A DNA stretch of 64,000 nt from Gottfriedia luciferensis (GCF_001712755.1 NZ_MDKC01000023.1:124001-188000), one strand, 5' to 3'. Shown: positions 48,283 to 57,727, counted from the first letter of the stretch. Made by a program: numbers and translations. Notes: generated from the sequence alone by a model not told the origin.

Positions 48283-48747
48283 TTACATTCTTTTTTGGAT
48301 TGTAACATCTTGATAAACATCTTGTTTTCCTTGTGAAGTAGCAACCCACCAAAGTACCCCTTGTGTGAGAAAGAAAAGACTCCACATTACTACAAGACCA
48401 ATTGAAGTTAGATCACTTTTCCCATCACCGTATATCCCTTTGACTGTAACATAAGTGATGAGTACACTTACGATCAAAACTATCAACTTAATAAATATCG
48501 GCCTTTTAGCCATAGTTGTTTCCATTTGTGGTGAATGATTTGTTTCTGTTTTGACTAGTTTTTTATTTAATCTAGCATAGTCATGAACCCCTTGCTTAAT
48601 CTCATCTTGAAGTCGTTCTTCATCACCAATTGCCATCTCTCTTGTAATATAGATTAATGTAAATGCAAATGGTACGACAATTATTAACCAACCTAAAGCA
48701 AATGCTATTCCACCAAGATCATTGTGTAAATCCCCGAACGGTGTCAT
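48283..48747 (-). CDS. Hypothetical membrane protein (154 aa)
   Basis: Predicted membrane helices at about residues 14-36, 85-104 and 115-135. The loop between the first and second is charged (GDEERLQDEIKQGVHDYARL). GGGAGAGATGAATA precedes the ATG. No family recognised. It occupies the position where B. subtilis has yqfA/floA and yqeZ, but shows no flotillin or NfeD features. Confidence 0.6.
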   Translation of the reverse strand: MTPFGDLHNDLGGIAFALGWLIIVVPFAFTLIYITREMAIGDEERLQDEIKQGVHDYARLNKKLVKTETNHSPQMETTMAKRPIFIKLIVLIVSVLITYVTVKGIYGDGKSDLTSIGLVVMWSLFFLTQGVLWWVATSQGKQDVYQDVTIQKRM

Positions 48748-48988
48748 TATTCATCTCTCCCTTACCAGTAGATGTTAAACAAATGCATTGTTTATCTGAA
48801 TTCATCATACCGAATAACTTTAATTTTATATGTGATATAAATCACACACTTAGTTAAATATTGACTAAAATATTAATAATTTTTTCATTGACTCTTTAGA
48901 TGGGATTTTTCTCTAAATTGGAATTATGCAGATTTTAAAAAGAAGGAAGAAATTTACAACCAAACTGGATATGGGAGCTTAATTAAAA

Positions 48989-49048
48989 GATAAAGTTTAC
49001 ACCTTGACTAAAGAAGGTGAAGCTGTGGGATTGTGGATAAAGAACTAA
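48989..49048 (+). pseudogene. Short C-terminal coding remnant
   Basis: Twenty codons ending in TAA read DKVYTLTKEGEAVGLWIKN, like the end of a winged-helix regulator (the YxLTxEG pattern). Nothing upstream is open, so it is probably a relic. Low certainty. Confidence 0.25.
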
Positions 49049-49154
49049 TTAGCGGTTTTATAAGAAATTAGGTTATTTTTTTAGTGAACCGTATTGTTTT
49101 GTGAAAATTTAAGCAGATTTATGTGATTTAATGGACTGAAGCATCATTTTGAAG

Positions 49155-49310
49155 AAGTTAATTGCAGTTTTTGAATTTTTATTTGCACTTTCGATGATTT
49201 TAATTGCTGTTTCGGAAATTTTATTTGCACTTTCGAAGATTTTAATTGCAGCTGGTGAAATTTATTTGCACTTTTGAACATTTTAATTGCACTTCCGAAG
49301 TATTGCAGTA
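49155..49310. repeat. Array B: seven to eight 21-bp units with TTGC core
   Basis: TTGC cores at 49162, 49183, 49204, 49225, 49246, 49266, 49287 and 49303; the step is almost strictly 21. AATTGC and ATTTGC units alternate without exception through the first seven. Lies 34 bp 3' of the yqeY stop. No ORF. Confidence 0.88.
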
Positions 49311-49317
49311 CTCAAAA

Positions 49318-49351
49318 AAAAATAAACGTCTATAAATAGACGTTTATTTTA
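49318..49351 (-). terminator. Terminator overlapping the yqeY stop
   Basis: AAATAAACGTCTA / TAGACGTTTATTT, a 13-bp stem with a 4-nt loop. On the minus strand it ends in a run of T. Confidence 0.88.
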
Positions 49352-49793
49352 ACAGACTTGCTACAGCTTTATTCACAGAAGAGCCATCAGCTTGTCCTTT
49401 TACTTTAGGCATAACTGCACTCATTACTTTCCCCATGTCAGCTTTTGATGTAGCACCGACTTCTGAAATTGTAACACGTACAATTTCAAGAAGTTCCTCT
49501 TCAGATAATTGTTGAGGCAAGTATTCTTTTAGAATCAGTAACTCTTGCTTTAATTTATCCACAAGGTCTTGACGACCAGCTTTTTCGAATTCCAGGAGGG
49601 AGTCTTTACGTTGTTTCACTTCACGAGTTAAAATTGTTAACTCTTGATCAGCTGACAATGTCACATTATTCCCTAAGCTAATTACTTCATTTTGTAATGA
49701 CGCTTTCACCATTCGAATAACTGCTAACTTGTCTTTGTTTTTTTCCTTCATCGCTTGTTTCATATCTGAATTCAAACGTTCGAGAAGACTCAT
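49344..49793 (-). CDS. yqeY: GatB/YqeY domain-containing protein
   Basis: A 149-residue all-helical YqeY protein ([20 protein letters not shown] at the N-terminus, [16 protein letters not shown] at the C-terminus), related to the tail domain of the GatB amidotransferase subunit. May take part in tRNA or translation quality control; exact role unknown. Co-transcribed with rpsU, as in most Bacillaceae. Confidence 0.93.
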   Translation of the reverse strand: MSLLERLNSDMKQAMKEKNKDKLAVIRMVKASLQNEVISLGNNVTLSADQELTILTREVKQRKDSLLEFEKAGRQDLVDKLKQELLILKEYLPQQLSEEELLEIVRVTISEVGATSKADMGKVMSAVMPKVKGQADGSSVNKAVASLLK

Positions 49794-49807
49794 AGTAACA
49801 CCCTCTC

Positions 49808-49981
49808 TTAGAATTTACGTTTTCTCGCTGCCTCTGATTTTTTCTTACGTTTTACACTTGGCTTTTCATAAAATTCGCGTTTTCTTGCTTCTTGTAGCGT
49901 ACCAGTTTTAGAAACTGAACGTTTAAAACGACGAAGAGCATCTTCTAAAGATTCGTTTTTACGAACGACTGTTTTAGACAT
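49808..49981 (-). CDS. rpsU: 30S ribosomal protein S21
   Basis: A 57-residue highly basic protein ([20 protein letters not shown], then [19 protein letters not shown]). The ATG at 49981 follows GGAGGGAGGGAAAAGTAAG. It is the first gene of an rpsU-yqeY transcript with a strong promoter at 50065-50094. Confidence 0.98.
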
Positions 49982-50064
49982 CTTACTTTTCCCTCCCTCC
50001 AAGCTACCACTTACAATCAATAAAACACTGTAAAAAAGAAACACTTTTCCACATGTCTTTTACG

Positions 50065-50094
50065 ATTATAATACATAAACTATTGATAGGTCAA
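50065..50094 (-). promoter_or_regulatory. Sigma-A promoter of rpsU-yqeY
   Basis: On the minus strand TTGACC is 18 bp from a perfect TATAAT. A second TTGACA lies just upstream. This gives a leader of about 75 nt before the rpsU start. Confidence 0.75.
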
Positions 50095-50143
50095 CAGGTA
50101 AATGTCAAGTTTGAAACTTAACACCCTTTGCCATTAAAAGGAA

Positions 50144-50815
50144 TCAATAGCCTTCTGTTGCTACGTTTCCTTGGACAATTGTGATTCCATTACTTGTGCC
50201 TATTCGAGTTGCTCCGGCTTTAACCATTTCATTGACACTTGCTAGATCACGTACGCCGCCAGATGCTTTAACTCCAATATCAGGGCCAACTGTTTTTCTC
50301 ATTAATGCTACATCCTCTACAGTTGCACCACCAGTTGAAAATCCTGTAGATGTTTTAACGAAATCTGCTCCAGCTTTTACAGAAAGCTTAGAAGCCATTT
50401 CTTTTTCTTCATTCGTTAAAAGACTTGTTTCAATAATTACTTTTACTAATGCTTTACCTTTTGCTGCATTAACAACTGCTGCTATATCTTGTTCAACAGT
50501 GTCATAATCCTGATCTTTTAAAGCTCCGATATTAATCACCATATCGACTTCTCCGGCTCCATTTTCAATTGCATTCTTCGTTTCAAACGCTTTTGTTTCT
50601 TTTGTATTGGCACCTAAAGGAAACCCAATTACAGTACAAACTAAAACTTCAGAGCCCTTTAACAAATTTGCACAATGACTGACCCAAGTTGGATTCACAC
50701 AAACCGAAGCAAAATTATGTTCTTTTGCTTCTTGACATAATTTTTCTATTTGAGATTTAGTTGTTTCAGGTTTTAAAACTGTATGATCAATCAATTTATT
50801 GATATTAGTTGTCAT
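50144..50815 (-). CDS. deoC: Deoxyribose-phosphate aldolase
   Basis: A 223-residue TIM-barrel class I aldolase that splits deoxyribose 5-phosphate into glyceraldehyde 3-phosphate and acetaldehyde. The Schiff-base Lys lies in [16 protein letters not shown], and [12 protein letters not shown] holds the second active-site Lys. [10 protein letters not shown] is the N-terminal signature. It complements cdd in nucleoside salvage. Confidence 0.96.
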   Translation of the reverse strand: MTTNINKLIDHTVLKPETTKSQIEKLCQEAKEHNFASVCVNPTWVSHCANLLKGSEVLVCTVIGFPLGANTKETKAFETKNAIENGAGEVDMVINIGALKDQDYDTVEQDIAAVVNAAKGKALVKVIIETSLLTNEEKEMASKLSVKAGADFVKTSTGFSTGGATVEDVALMRKTVGPDIGVKASGGVRDLASVNEMVKAGATRIGTSNGITIVQGNVATEGY

Positions 50816-50968
50816 TTTGTAGTGCTCCTAACTAATGTTTTTTTCAAAAATACTCTTTAAAGACACTGAAATATCAGCATTGATTATTATTTGTTTTTTC
50901 ATTTTAATTATGTGAAATCTGAGCTTAAAATTAAAAAAACTCAGCCAAAAAAATTCAAAGCATCAAAT

Positions 50969-52186
50969 TTATATAGATGCATTTGAATTTTTTTCAACTG
51001 TTTTATGAATATCTTTTACTTTAAGCATCATAAAGAATGAAATTGTAATAAAGAAACAACCATACAAGAACATGAACTTGTATCCAATAAAATCCATAAT
51101 TGCACCTAATAATGGTGGTGATATAATATTAGCAATTGATGAAAACAAATAATATAAACCTGTATATGTTCCAATAAATCCAATCGGTGCCATCTCGGCT
51201 AAGAAAGGATAAGAATTAATATTTACTAATGCCCATAAACATCCCATAATCAAAAAGACTATTCGGATGAATAATAAATCCTTTAAGAAAAATAAAACAA
51301 CAAAACCAATGATAATTCCAAATATACCGATTAATATGCTTCGTTTCTTACCAATTTTTGTTCCTATAAACCCGGCAGGAATGGCAAAGATTAAAAATGC
51401 TAATGATATGAAAGCAAATGAAAACGCCGCTGCACTAACTTTTACTCCTAAATAAACTTCCCCATAACGTGTAAAAAAAGTTTCAATTCCATTAAATCCC
51501 GTGAACCAACTCAGAATTGCTAATAATAGAAATAATGCACTTTTATTTTGAATAGCTGAACGAAAACCTTCTCTTAATTTTACCTTTTCTTCAGCCTGTT
51601 CATAATATAGGACATCTCTTTTTTCTCTAATAAAGAAAAAAAGAATTAGAAAGCTAAATAACATTAAAAATCCTGCCAAGTAAAAAGGAAATCCTTTATT
51701 TAGATCCCACAAAATTGAACCTACAAAGAACGCAATTAAAGCACCAATTCCACCCATAAAATTAATGACACTATTCGCCTTGCTTCTTTGTTCAACTCTT
51801 GTTAAATCAGGCATAAGTGCTATTACCGGAGAACGAAAAATACTCATACTTAAATTCATAAACACAATAAAAAAGATCAACATAAAAAGTGTTTTATGCA
51901 CTGGAATTAAAAAGGTAAATAGTGCTGCAAGTGGCATACCGACCATTAAAAATGGAATTCTTCTACCAAATCGTGTATCTAAACGATCACTATACATTCC
52001 TACGGCAGGTTGTAAAAATAGTGCAAAATAATTATCAAACGTCATAATAAATCCGATTAAAGCAGATGACTTTAAATAATCGCTTAAAAGTTTTGGCATA
52101 AAAGCATTATAGACCGACCAAGTAAGACTTATTGCAAAAAATCCAAATCCTAAAAGCATAATTTTTTTGTAATTTAGTTTAGGCAT
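50969..52186 (-). CDS. MFS transporter, SLC45-like
   Basis: A 405-residue, 12-helix major facilitator protein. The loop after helix 2, GMYSDRLDTRFGRRIPFLMVG, resembles the SLC45/GPH-type sugar transporters. Adjacent to deoC without a shared operon signal. Substrate uncertain; a sugar or sugar-like compound is the best guess. Confidence 0.82.
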   Translation of the reverse strand: MPKLNYKKIMLLGFGFFAISLTWSVYNAFMPKLLSDYLKSSALIGFIMTFDNYFALFLQPAVGMYSDRLDTRFGRRIPFLMVGMPLAALFTFLIPVHKTLFMLIFFIVFMNLSMSIFRSPVIALMPDLTRVEQRSKANSVINFMGGIGALIAFFVGSILWDLNKGFPFYLAGFLMLFSFLILFFFIREKRDVLYYEQAEEKVKLREGFRSAIQNKSALFLLLAILSWFTGFNGIETFFTRYGEVYLGVKVSAAAFSFAFISLAFLIFAIPAGFIGTKIGKKRSILIGIFGIIIGFVVLFFLKDLLFIRIVFLIMGCLWALVNINSYPFLAEMAPIGFIGTYTGLYYLFSSIANIISPPLLGAIMDFIGYKFMFLYGCFFITISFFMMLKVKDIHKTVEKNSNASI

Positions 52187-52394
52187 TCGAATTTCTCTCT
52201 TCTGATCTGTCTATAAACATTTTCTAAATGAGTTTGATCTAATGACACAATCATCCCCCCCTTATTCTCAGTATAGTAAGCACACCAATCAAATATTTAC
52301 CCTTTTTTCAATTTTTATAAAATATTAATTTATTAGGAAAAGTTCATAAAATAGAGGTGTTTCATAATAAAAGAAGCTTTAAACCGACAAAAAA

Positions 52395-52414
52395 ACCTAG
52401 TGTAAACACTAGGC
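52395..52414. terminator. Hairpin between the hydroxylase and MFS genes
   Basis: CCTAGTG / CACTAGG stem with a 4-nt loop in an A/T-rich context. The remainder of 52187-52536 shows no gene. Confidence 0.55.
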
Positions 52415-52536
52415 ATTTTCATTCATTATTTTAATAATATAAAACGTACAACCGGCAATAACGCAGCAACAACTACCATTTAAAAATGATAAAAAGTAAA
52501 TCATTTTTCCACCAAGATACCTTTTTCCCTTGCAGT

Positions 52537-53148
52537 TTACATTCTTTCTTCTAAGGCTTTCGCGGTATTACTTGTTACTACTTCCTTCTCATCCTTTAAT
52601 GTACCAAAAATCCCATCAAAAATAGGTGTCGATACACCATACCAAAAGTTTTCATTTTTGAAATGATGCAGGATATGTAGCTTTTTAATCTGTCGTCCTA
52701 CTTTCGTTATAGGTTTAATTGGCCTGTGAGCTACATAATGTTTCCATTCGTACACGAGTAACATAAAAACTAAACCTGAACCAAATGCGATTGTTTGAAT
52801 TAGATCTTTCGATATCAAAAAATAAATTATACAAAGTGATCCTAAATTCGGAATGCTATACCATATCGGTAAAAATAACAATTTCAAATCATCTGGATAC
52901 GTATGATGATCGTAATGAATTCTTTTCATAAATTTAAGTAATAGTTTATTTTTTGGTGCCTTTATGTGAAAAATGAAACGATGTGTTACGTACTCACTAA
53001 ACATAAAAAAGATTAATCCTATAATAAAAATTAAGACAGTAATCCACGAAAAATGAAATCCTATACTATAAATAATTCCAACTAAAAAAAGTACCCCCAT
53101 TACAATAATATCGAAATGAAGAAAAAAGTCTCGATATAGTCCCTTCAT
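52537..53148 (-). CDS. Fatty acid hydroxylase/sterol desaturase family protein
   Basis: A di-iron membrane hydroxylase of about 203 residues. His clusters are seen as HRFIFH, RIHYDHHTYP, HYVAHR and KLHILHHFK, matching the HxxxH/HxxHH motif set of the superfamily. Three to four membrane helices. ATG 53148 is chosen because GAGGGGGG precedes it. Lipid substrate unknown; membrane lipid or carotenoid hydroxylation is possible. Confidence 0.85.
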   Translation of the reverse strand: MKGLYRDFFLHFDIIVMGVLFLVGIIYSIGFHFSWITVLIFIIGLIFFMFSEYVTHRFIFHIKAPKNKLLLKFMKRIHYDHHTYPDDLKLLFLPIWYSIPNLGSLCIIYFLISKDLIQTIAFGSGLVFMLLVYEWKHYVAHRPIKPITKVGRQIKKLHILHHFKNENFWYGVSTPIFDGIFGTLKDEKEVVTSNTAKALEERM

Positions 53149-53320
53149 AAAATCCCCCCTCATCTATACCTAAATTATCTTAATATCAAATTTATATTTC
53201 AATATTATTTATGTAATTCCTTTTTAAGTTCTATTTGAGCTGATTATTAATTTTGAATAAAGCACTGGTCGGTGAGGATAATAAAAACGATAACCAAAAA
53301 TACGTAAAAGGGAGATTTAT

Positions 53321-53632
53321 ATGGAAAAAAGGAGATATTATGTGTCCGTTCAAGCAAAAACAATTGTTCCAAATCAAGGGGACGCACCTTATGAGTTGGA
53401 AATCGATGCTACAATCGATGAAAAACATAGACTCGAAAGAATTTTCCATCAGATTGACAGTTATGATGAAGCAGCAGGTATTCAAACTGCTTTCATCATT
53501 CCAATCACAAATTGGAGCCAAGAAAACAATGATGGATATGACTATTTTTTAAAACAAGCCTATGCAATGATTTATGAATTAGGTACTGAAGAAACACGTG
53601 CTCATATACAACAAATGAAAATTTTAAAATAA
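53321..53632 (+). CDS. Conserved-looking hypothetical protein (103 aa)
   Basis: A small soluble acidic protein with a beta-strand opening (RRYYVSVQAKTIVPNQGDAP) and a helical end (YDYFLKQAYAMIYELGTEET). AAGGGAGATTTAT precedes the ATG, and a strong terminator follows within 5 nt of the stop. No family recognised with confidence. Confidence 0.65.
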   Translation: MEKRRYYVSVQAKTIVPNQGDAPYELEIDATIDEKHRLERIFHQIDSYDEAAGIQTAFIIPITNWSQENNDGYDYFLKQAYAMIYELGTEETRAHIQQMKILK

Positions 53633-53660
53633 AAAGAAAGCTCACTGAGCTTTCTTTTTA
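53632..53660. terminator. Bidirectional terminator between the 103-aa gene and the RDD gene
   Basis: AAAAAGAAAGCTCA / GAGCTTTCTTTTT, a long stem between convergent genes. Confidence 0.88.
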
Positions 53661-53662
53661 TT

Positions 53663-54142
53663 TTAAACATCAATTACTATTGTATTTGCAATTAAATCAT
53701 GTAGTGTTCTTCGTTCAGAAGAAAAAATGAAAAACGGATCAATAAATGCAACACAACCTACTAATAATGAAAAGTATGGTATTTTTATGTATCCTAAAAT
53801 GAAAAAAATTTCTCTAATAATCATCGTCTTTAAATTTACTTCTTGATCACCAATCTTAACGACTGCAATATTTAACCAGCGCTTTCCAATTGTTTGACCT
53901 TTCCAAACAAATGTAGGGATCAGTATAAAAACTATAATGATACTAATAATGGATAGTATGGAAGATCCAATATCAAATTTGTCTACTCTATTAGGATTAA
54001 AAAATGCTGAAAACTTTGTCATTCCAGTAATTATCGAAATGACAAAAATAAAAAGAAAAGTTATAAATCCATCAACCAATATTGCTAACAACCTACTTGA
54101 TCTACTTGCTAATTTAGTATGCGATTCCAATAAAATCTCCAC
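53663..54142 (-). CDS. RDD family membrane protein
   Basis: A 159-residue protein with three to four membrane helices and the family block ASRSSRLLAILVDGFITF (the R-D-D pattern around the first helix). WKGQTIGKRWLNIAVVK is the second family motif. Family function is poorly known; some members are linked to ion or solute transport. Confidence 0.85.
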   Translation of the reverse strand: MEILLESHTKLASRSSRLLAILVDGFITFLFIFVISIITGMTKFSAFFNPNRVDKFDIGSSILSIISIIIVFILIPTFVWKGQTIGKRWLNIAVVKIGDQEVNLKTMIIREIFFILGYIKIPYFSLLVGCVAFIDPFFIFSSERRTLHDLIANTIVIDV

Positions 54143-54208
54143 CTTTAGTTTCTAAGATGTTCTTAACGACAGTTTAAATTATACAGAATTTTTAATCGGA
54201 AAAATATA

Positions 54209-54240
54209 AAAGCCTAATAGAAAGTACCTATCAGGCTAAT
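54209..54240 (-). terminator. Terminator of the WxL protein gene
   Basis: AGCCTGATAG / CTATTAGGCT stem (one mismatch) followed by TTTTATATTTTT on the minus strand. Confidence 0.75.
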
Positions 54241-54274
54241 AAAAAATCGATTAAGCTTTTATATGTAGATTCAA

Positions 54275-54988
54275 TTATACACCTGGAGCATCGACTAGTG
54301 TCCAAGTAACAACAGCTTCATGATTTCCTATTGTTGCAGAACCACCAGGAATTTGTAATGTTACATTATTATTTACTGCACCATCATTAACATCAGGATT
54401 TGGGCCTAACCATCTTGTTAACCAAGTACCAAGTCCCGTACCAGGTTCAGCTGTAACAACTGAAGATTCAGTTAATCCATCTGTATTTAGTGTAATCGTT
54501 TGAGCAGGCGTTGGGGGTGTTCCACTACCTGGTGTTACAACTGAACCATTTTTAAAAGTAAGAATCGCTCCAGGTAGTGTTTCAGTTGTACCGTTTGTAA
54601 ACTTACTAGCTTTTGCTGTCACTTTCCACCCTGCACCAGTACCTCGGCGATCAGAAACTTGAATAAAAGGCTTTTTAGATGTAGAAGAATAAACCTGTTC
54701 ACTTGTTGAAACTTCTTTCGAACCAAATTGAACTGAAGAAACAAAGTCCAAAGTTAACGGACCTGTTTCACCTGTAGGTGGATCTGTTGGATCAGTAGGA
54801 CCAATTGGCTCTAATGGTGTTGATGGGTCGGTTGGATCTACTGGTGTTACAGGACCAGACCCTTCTGTAAAATTAATAGCTGCTTTTGAATTTGCTTGAG
54901 ACGTAACAGCTGCAAAAGATGTATTTGCCGCTCCTACAAGTGTTGAAAAACTTACTACGCCAATTGCTACAATTTTTGAAACTTTCAT
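54275..54988 (-). CDS. WxL-domain surface protein
   Basis: A 237-residue secreted protein: signal peptide (about 1-26, ending FAA), a Pro/Thr/Asp-rich linker with PTDPS/PTDPT repeats (about 48-75), then a WxL domain. The family signatures are GWKVTA (first W motif) and AVVTWTLVDAPG at the C-terminus (second, W-T-L). WxL domains bind peptidoglycan non-covalently. In most genomes they sit in clusters with DUF916/DUF3324 membrane proteins; none is present here. Confidence 0.85.
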   Translation of the reverse strand: MKVSKIVAIGVVSFSTLVGAANTSFAAVTSQANSKAAINFTEGSGPVTPVDPTDPSTPLEPIGPTDPTDPPTGETGPLTLDFVSSVQFGSKEVSTSEQVYSSTSKKPFIQVSDRRGTGAGWKVTAKASKFTNGTTETLPGAILTFKNGSVVTPGSGTPPTPAQTITLNTDGLTESSVVTAEPGTGLGTWLTRWLGPNPDVNDGAVNNNVTLQIPGGSATIGNHEAVVTWTLVDAPGV

Positions 54989-55389
54989 TTAATCAAAACC
55001 CCTTACAAAAATTTTTCATATAAAGATGCTTTCAAAAAAGGACTTAGCATCTCTAGAAGTTACACCCAATTATAGTAAACGAAAATACAATTGTCTGTGA
55101 ATAATTTGTGAAAACATTCACTAAAATTTTACTATTAATTTTACAAATCCCCTAGATATTAGAAATTTAATAGATTAAAAAATATATATTTCGTGAACTT
55201 TTTCACGTAATTGTATAAATTTTAATTCAAAATCTCCTATTTCCCGATTTAAATTCACTGCAAAAAAAGAAGCTTACTTAAATACAAGTAAACTTCCAAG
55301 TTAAAATTCCAATGAAAAATTACTTAAATTTTGAATTAGGAAAAATAAAACTATTTCTCCTAACCCCAAAGTACTTGTACGATCTTTCT
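54989..55389. other. AT-rich gap between the WxL and SAM hydrolase genes
   Basis: About 400 bp without a credible gene. One imperfect hairpin (GAAGCTTACTT / AAGTAAACTTC, about 55269-55294) could end the SAM hydrolase transcript. Confidence 0.4.
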
Positions 55390-56229
55390 CTACTTACTTT
55401 TAAGTGTTATTTCCCATTCTATACCTGTATCAATTCCGTACTCATCAGTAAATGAGCCTTGATTTACAGCAACTGCCATTTGATCTAGACTGTTTGCATA
55501 TAAGATCGGTTCTCCAATTGCTACATCGGCAAATGATTTTCCATATTTTACTGCTTCTTTGTATACTTTTCTTCCTTGGTGTGTAATTAATACTTCGACA
55601 AAGTCTCCATGAGAAACACCTTGTTTGAGAAATTCTGATCGATCAATATTCGTCCAAATACTACCATAACGAACATCAAGTATATCAATTGTTCCTGTTA
55701 TCGAATTATTTTCACTATGACATTCTTTAATTGGTAATTTTATGTAAGAATTTGAATCAACTTCTGGACCAATATTTTCGAAGTCGATTATTCCAGAAGC
55801 TAATCTTGCACCTGTAAAAGCAAATATATCTCTCCCATGGAAAGTATAGGATTCACTTGAATTTGGTAGTCTATTAATTTCTTCGTCAATAACTCTTAAT
55901 TGGTCGATTCCATATATTTTGCCTACATGTGTTAACGTTCCGTTATCAGGTGTTATAATGAAGTGATTCGTATTTGTGCGAGCCACTATACTTCTACGAT
56001 CTGAACCTACCCCTGGGTCTACAACTGAAACAAATACTGTTCCAACTGGCCAGTAATTCATTGTTTGTACAAGTCGGTAAGAAGCTTCCCAAATATTGTA
56101 TTGAGGTATATCATGGGTCAAGTCGTAAATCTTAATATCTTGATTTACACTACAAGAAACACCATACATAGCGCTAACTGCTCCATCTAGTAATCCAAAA
56201 TCTGACTGAAACACTAATGCATTTCCCAT
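55390..56229 (-). CDS. S-adenosyl-L-methionine hydrolase (DUF62/SAM hydroxide adenosyltransferase)
   Basis: A 279-residue DUF62 protein. Motifs QSDFGLLDGAVSAMYGV (N-terminal Asp active-site region), SVVDPGVGSDRRSIVART and FIITPDNGTLTHVG are diagnostic. The family hydrolyses SAM to adenosine and methionine and is related to fluorinase/chlorinase. A halogenase-specific inserted loop is not obvious. Single gene. Confidence 0.88.
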   Translation of the reverse strand: MGNALVFQSDFGLLDGAVSAMYGVSCSVNQDIKIYDLTHDIPQYNIWEASYRLVQTMNYWPVGTVFVSVVDPGVGSDRRSIVARTNTNHFIITPDNGTLTHVGKIYGIDQLRVIDEEINRLPNSSESYTFHGRDIFAFTGARLASGIIDFENIGPEVDSNSYIKLPIKECHSENNSITGTIDILDVRYGSIWTNIDRSEFLKQGVSHGDFVEVLITHQGRKVYKEAVKYGKSFADVAIGEPILYANSLDQMAVAVNQGSFTDEYGIDTGIEWEITLKSK

Positions 56230-56742
56230 CTAAGCACCCCTAATTGTTCGAATATTTAAAATTAAATATAAATTCAATCTATTATTTAGTCAATGATATT
56301 ATTCGTATTTTATTGAATGAATTTAATTATAGCTTTGCTTTTCTCAATTATTACGTTGGAATTGTATAGTTTTGGTAAATTCTAATTCTTTTAACCTTAA
56401 TGTCTGTTTCGACGTTGCCCTTAAACTTCAAATAAAAAAGATATAGTTGTTAGATACTATATCTATTAATAACATTAGCACTTAAAAGTATATAGTTATG
56501 AAATGTTGGCACGTAATTATTTTATTATTTCCTTTAGTGTCCCCTAGGTTTGTGTAATAATGTATCCTAAATTAAAAAACTTAGATCAATTCGGGGACTT
56601 TTTCGTCTAAGTGGACAGGTGTTAATTTAAAATTTAACTAAACCCTAGACACTTCTATATTAATAGAAATCTTCCTATTAAATGTTTGAGTGGACGAACT
56701 TAAAGAAAAGATCATAAGTAGTTCTAAAGGAGTTATTTTTTT
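56230..56742. other. Intergenic region with no gene
   Basis: AT-rich. Holds a hairpin near 56430-56456 (AGATATAGT / ACTATATCT) and, around 56535-56625, words GTGTCCCC and GGGGAC / GTGGACAGGTGTT that could be scarred insertion-sequence ends. No open reading frame of weight. Confidence 0.35.
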
Positions 56743-56826
56743 ATGAACATTTTACGTATACCCCACTCCATCTTTAATTACAAGCCAATAACAACTAAAG
56801 TACTTAAAAAAAATAGTTACACATAG
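56743..56826 (+). CDS. Possible 27-aa peptide
   Basis: A short frame with an excellent ribosome site (CTAAAGGAGTTATTTTTTT then ATG). It encodes a basic peptide MNILRIPHSIFNYKPITTKV then LKKNSYT. Could be a leader or a small peptide gene. Only the ribosome site supports it. Confidence 0.3.
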   Translation: MNILRIPHSIFNYKPITTKVLKKNSYT

Positions 56827-56958
56827 GAAAATAGCACCCACTATTTTATCCGATGGAATTTACCTATACTTTAGTAACGCTCCAATTAACTTTAAAAAGG
56901 GAATTTAGTCCTCTATCACGAATAGTTATTAGGTGGCGAAATATAGGGAGGCTAACGA

Positions 56959-57393
56959 TTGTACACCTTTATTGAATTACTATGTCTTATAGGAATCCTA
57001 TTTTTTATTATTAAGGGGATTAACTCTTTCTTTAAAATGAACGGAAAGTCTATAAAGAATTTTATTATTACTGGGGCCCTATTTGTTTTATTTATTTTTA
57101 CCTCTTTTACAGATCCTTCAAATGAAGCAGAACAAATAGAAGCAACAGAAAAAGACACAACAACTAAGCCATCCAAAATAATTTATAAAATTGAAGACTC
57201 TAAGCTAGAAACTGGTCAAAAAGAAAAAACAAAATTATCTAAACCTAAAAACAGCGATAACTTAATTAAATCCTGTAAGAATAGAGTAGGATGTAAATCC
57301 AAATCTGATAAAGTACCTATCCAAGAACCAAAAAAAGTGAAAATAGAAAAAAGAACATATAGGATTGTTTTTATGATATACGGGTTAATGTGA
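56959..57393 (+). CDS. Hypothetical membrane-anchored Lys-rich protein
   Basis: A 144-residue protein. Two N-terminal membrane helices (about 3-20 and 33-50) are followed by a long, highly charged Lys/Glu/Thr tail with two Cys (SCKNRVGCKS). TTG start with GGGAGG at 7 nt. The tail is disordered-looking and ends abruptly in hydrophobic residues, so the end may be truncated or shifted. No family recognised. Confidence 0.5.
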   Translation: MYTFIELLCLIGILFFIIKGINSFFKMNGKSIKNFIITGALFVLFIFTSFTDPSNEAEQIEATEKDTTTKPSKIIYKIEDSKLETGQKEKTKLSKPKNSDNLIKSCKNRVGCKSKSDKVPIQEPKKVKIEKRTYRIVFMIYGLM

Positions 57394-57470
57394 TAGATTT
57401 TTTCCGTTTTCCTTTTTTTAGTAGTAGTTGTCTTATTTTGAGGTTGTATCCGTGATTTAATATGTAAATG

Positions 57471-57512
57471 GGGGCTATATGGAGGTTGTTTTACCTCTCA
57501 TATAGCCCCCAA
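57471..57512. terminator. Long stable hairpin, end of the fix-like operon
   Basis: GGGGGCTATATGGAGGT / ACCTCTCATATAGCCCCC, a 16-17 bp stem with a 6-nt loop. No good T-run on either side. Serves both the plus-strand gene at 56959 and the minus-strand fix-like operon. Confidence 0.65.
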
Positions 57513-57541
57513 CTTTATATCGATTCATTTAAAAAAGTGAA

Positions 57542-57721
57542 TTATTTTGGAGTGAAAAGTTGAATTAATTCTGCGCAACTAATTTTCCTTAGTAGATCGA
57601 AACTTGCCCAACTACAAACACGATCCTCCCAAGCTACTAAGCAATGATTATCTTTAGTTTCCATAACCGTTCCCACAGCACCATCTAAGCTAAACATAAC
57701 ATAGTTGCCTATCGAGAACAT
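57542..57721 (-). CDS. Small protein downstream of fixX (59 aa)
   Basis: A gene of 59 codons starting at ATG 57721, 6 nt after the fixX-like stop, with GGGGTGATCG as ribosome site overlapping that stop. Encodes FSIGNYVMFSLDGAVGTVME then LVAWEDRVCSW, a compact beta-rich pattern with two Trp and three Cys. Likely the fifth gene of the flavoprotein operon. No family recognised; the SH3-like barrel look is only an impression. Confidence 0.6.
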   Translation of the reverse strand: MFSIGNYVMFSLDGAVGTVMETKDNHCLVAWEDRVCSWASFDLLRKISCAELIQLFTPK

Positions 57722-57727
57722 TTTCGA

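Noticed and set aside
56535..56630. Insertion-sequence ends
   Set aside because: Short inverted words (GTGTCCCC, GGGGAC) are suggestive, but there is no transposase or clean terminal repeat, so no element is called.
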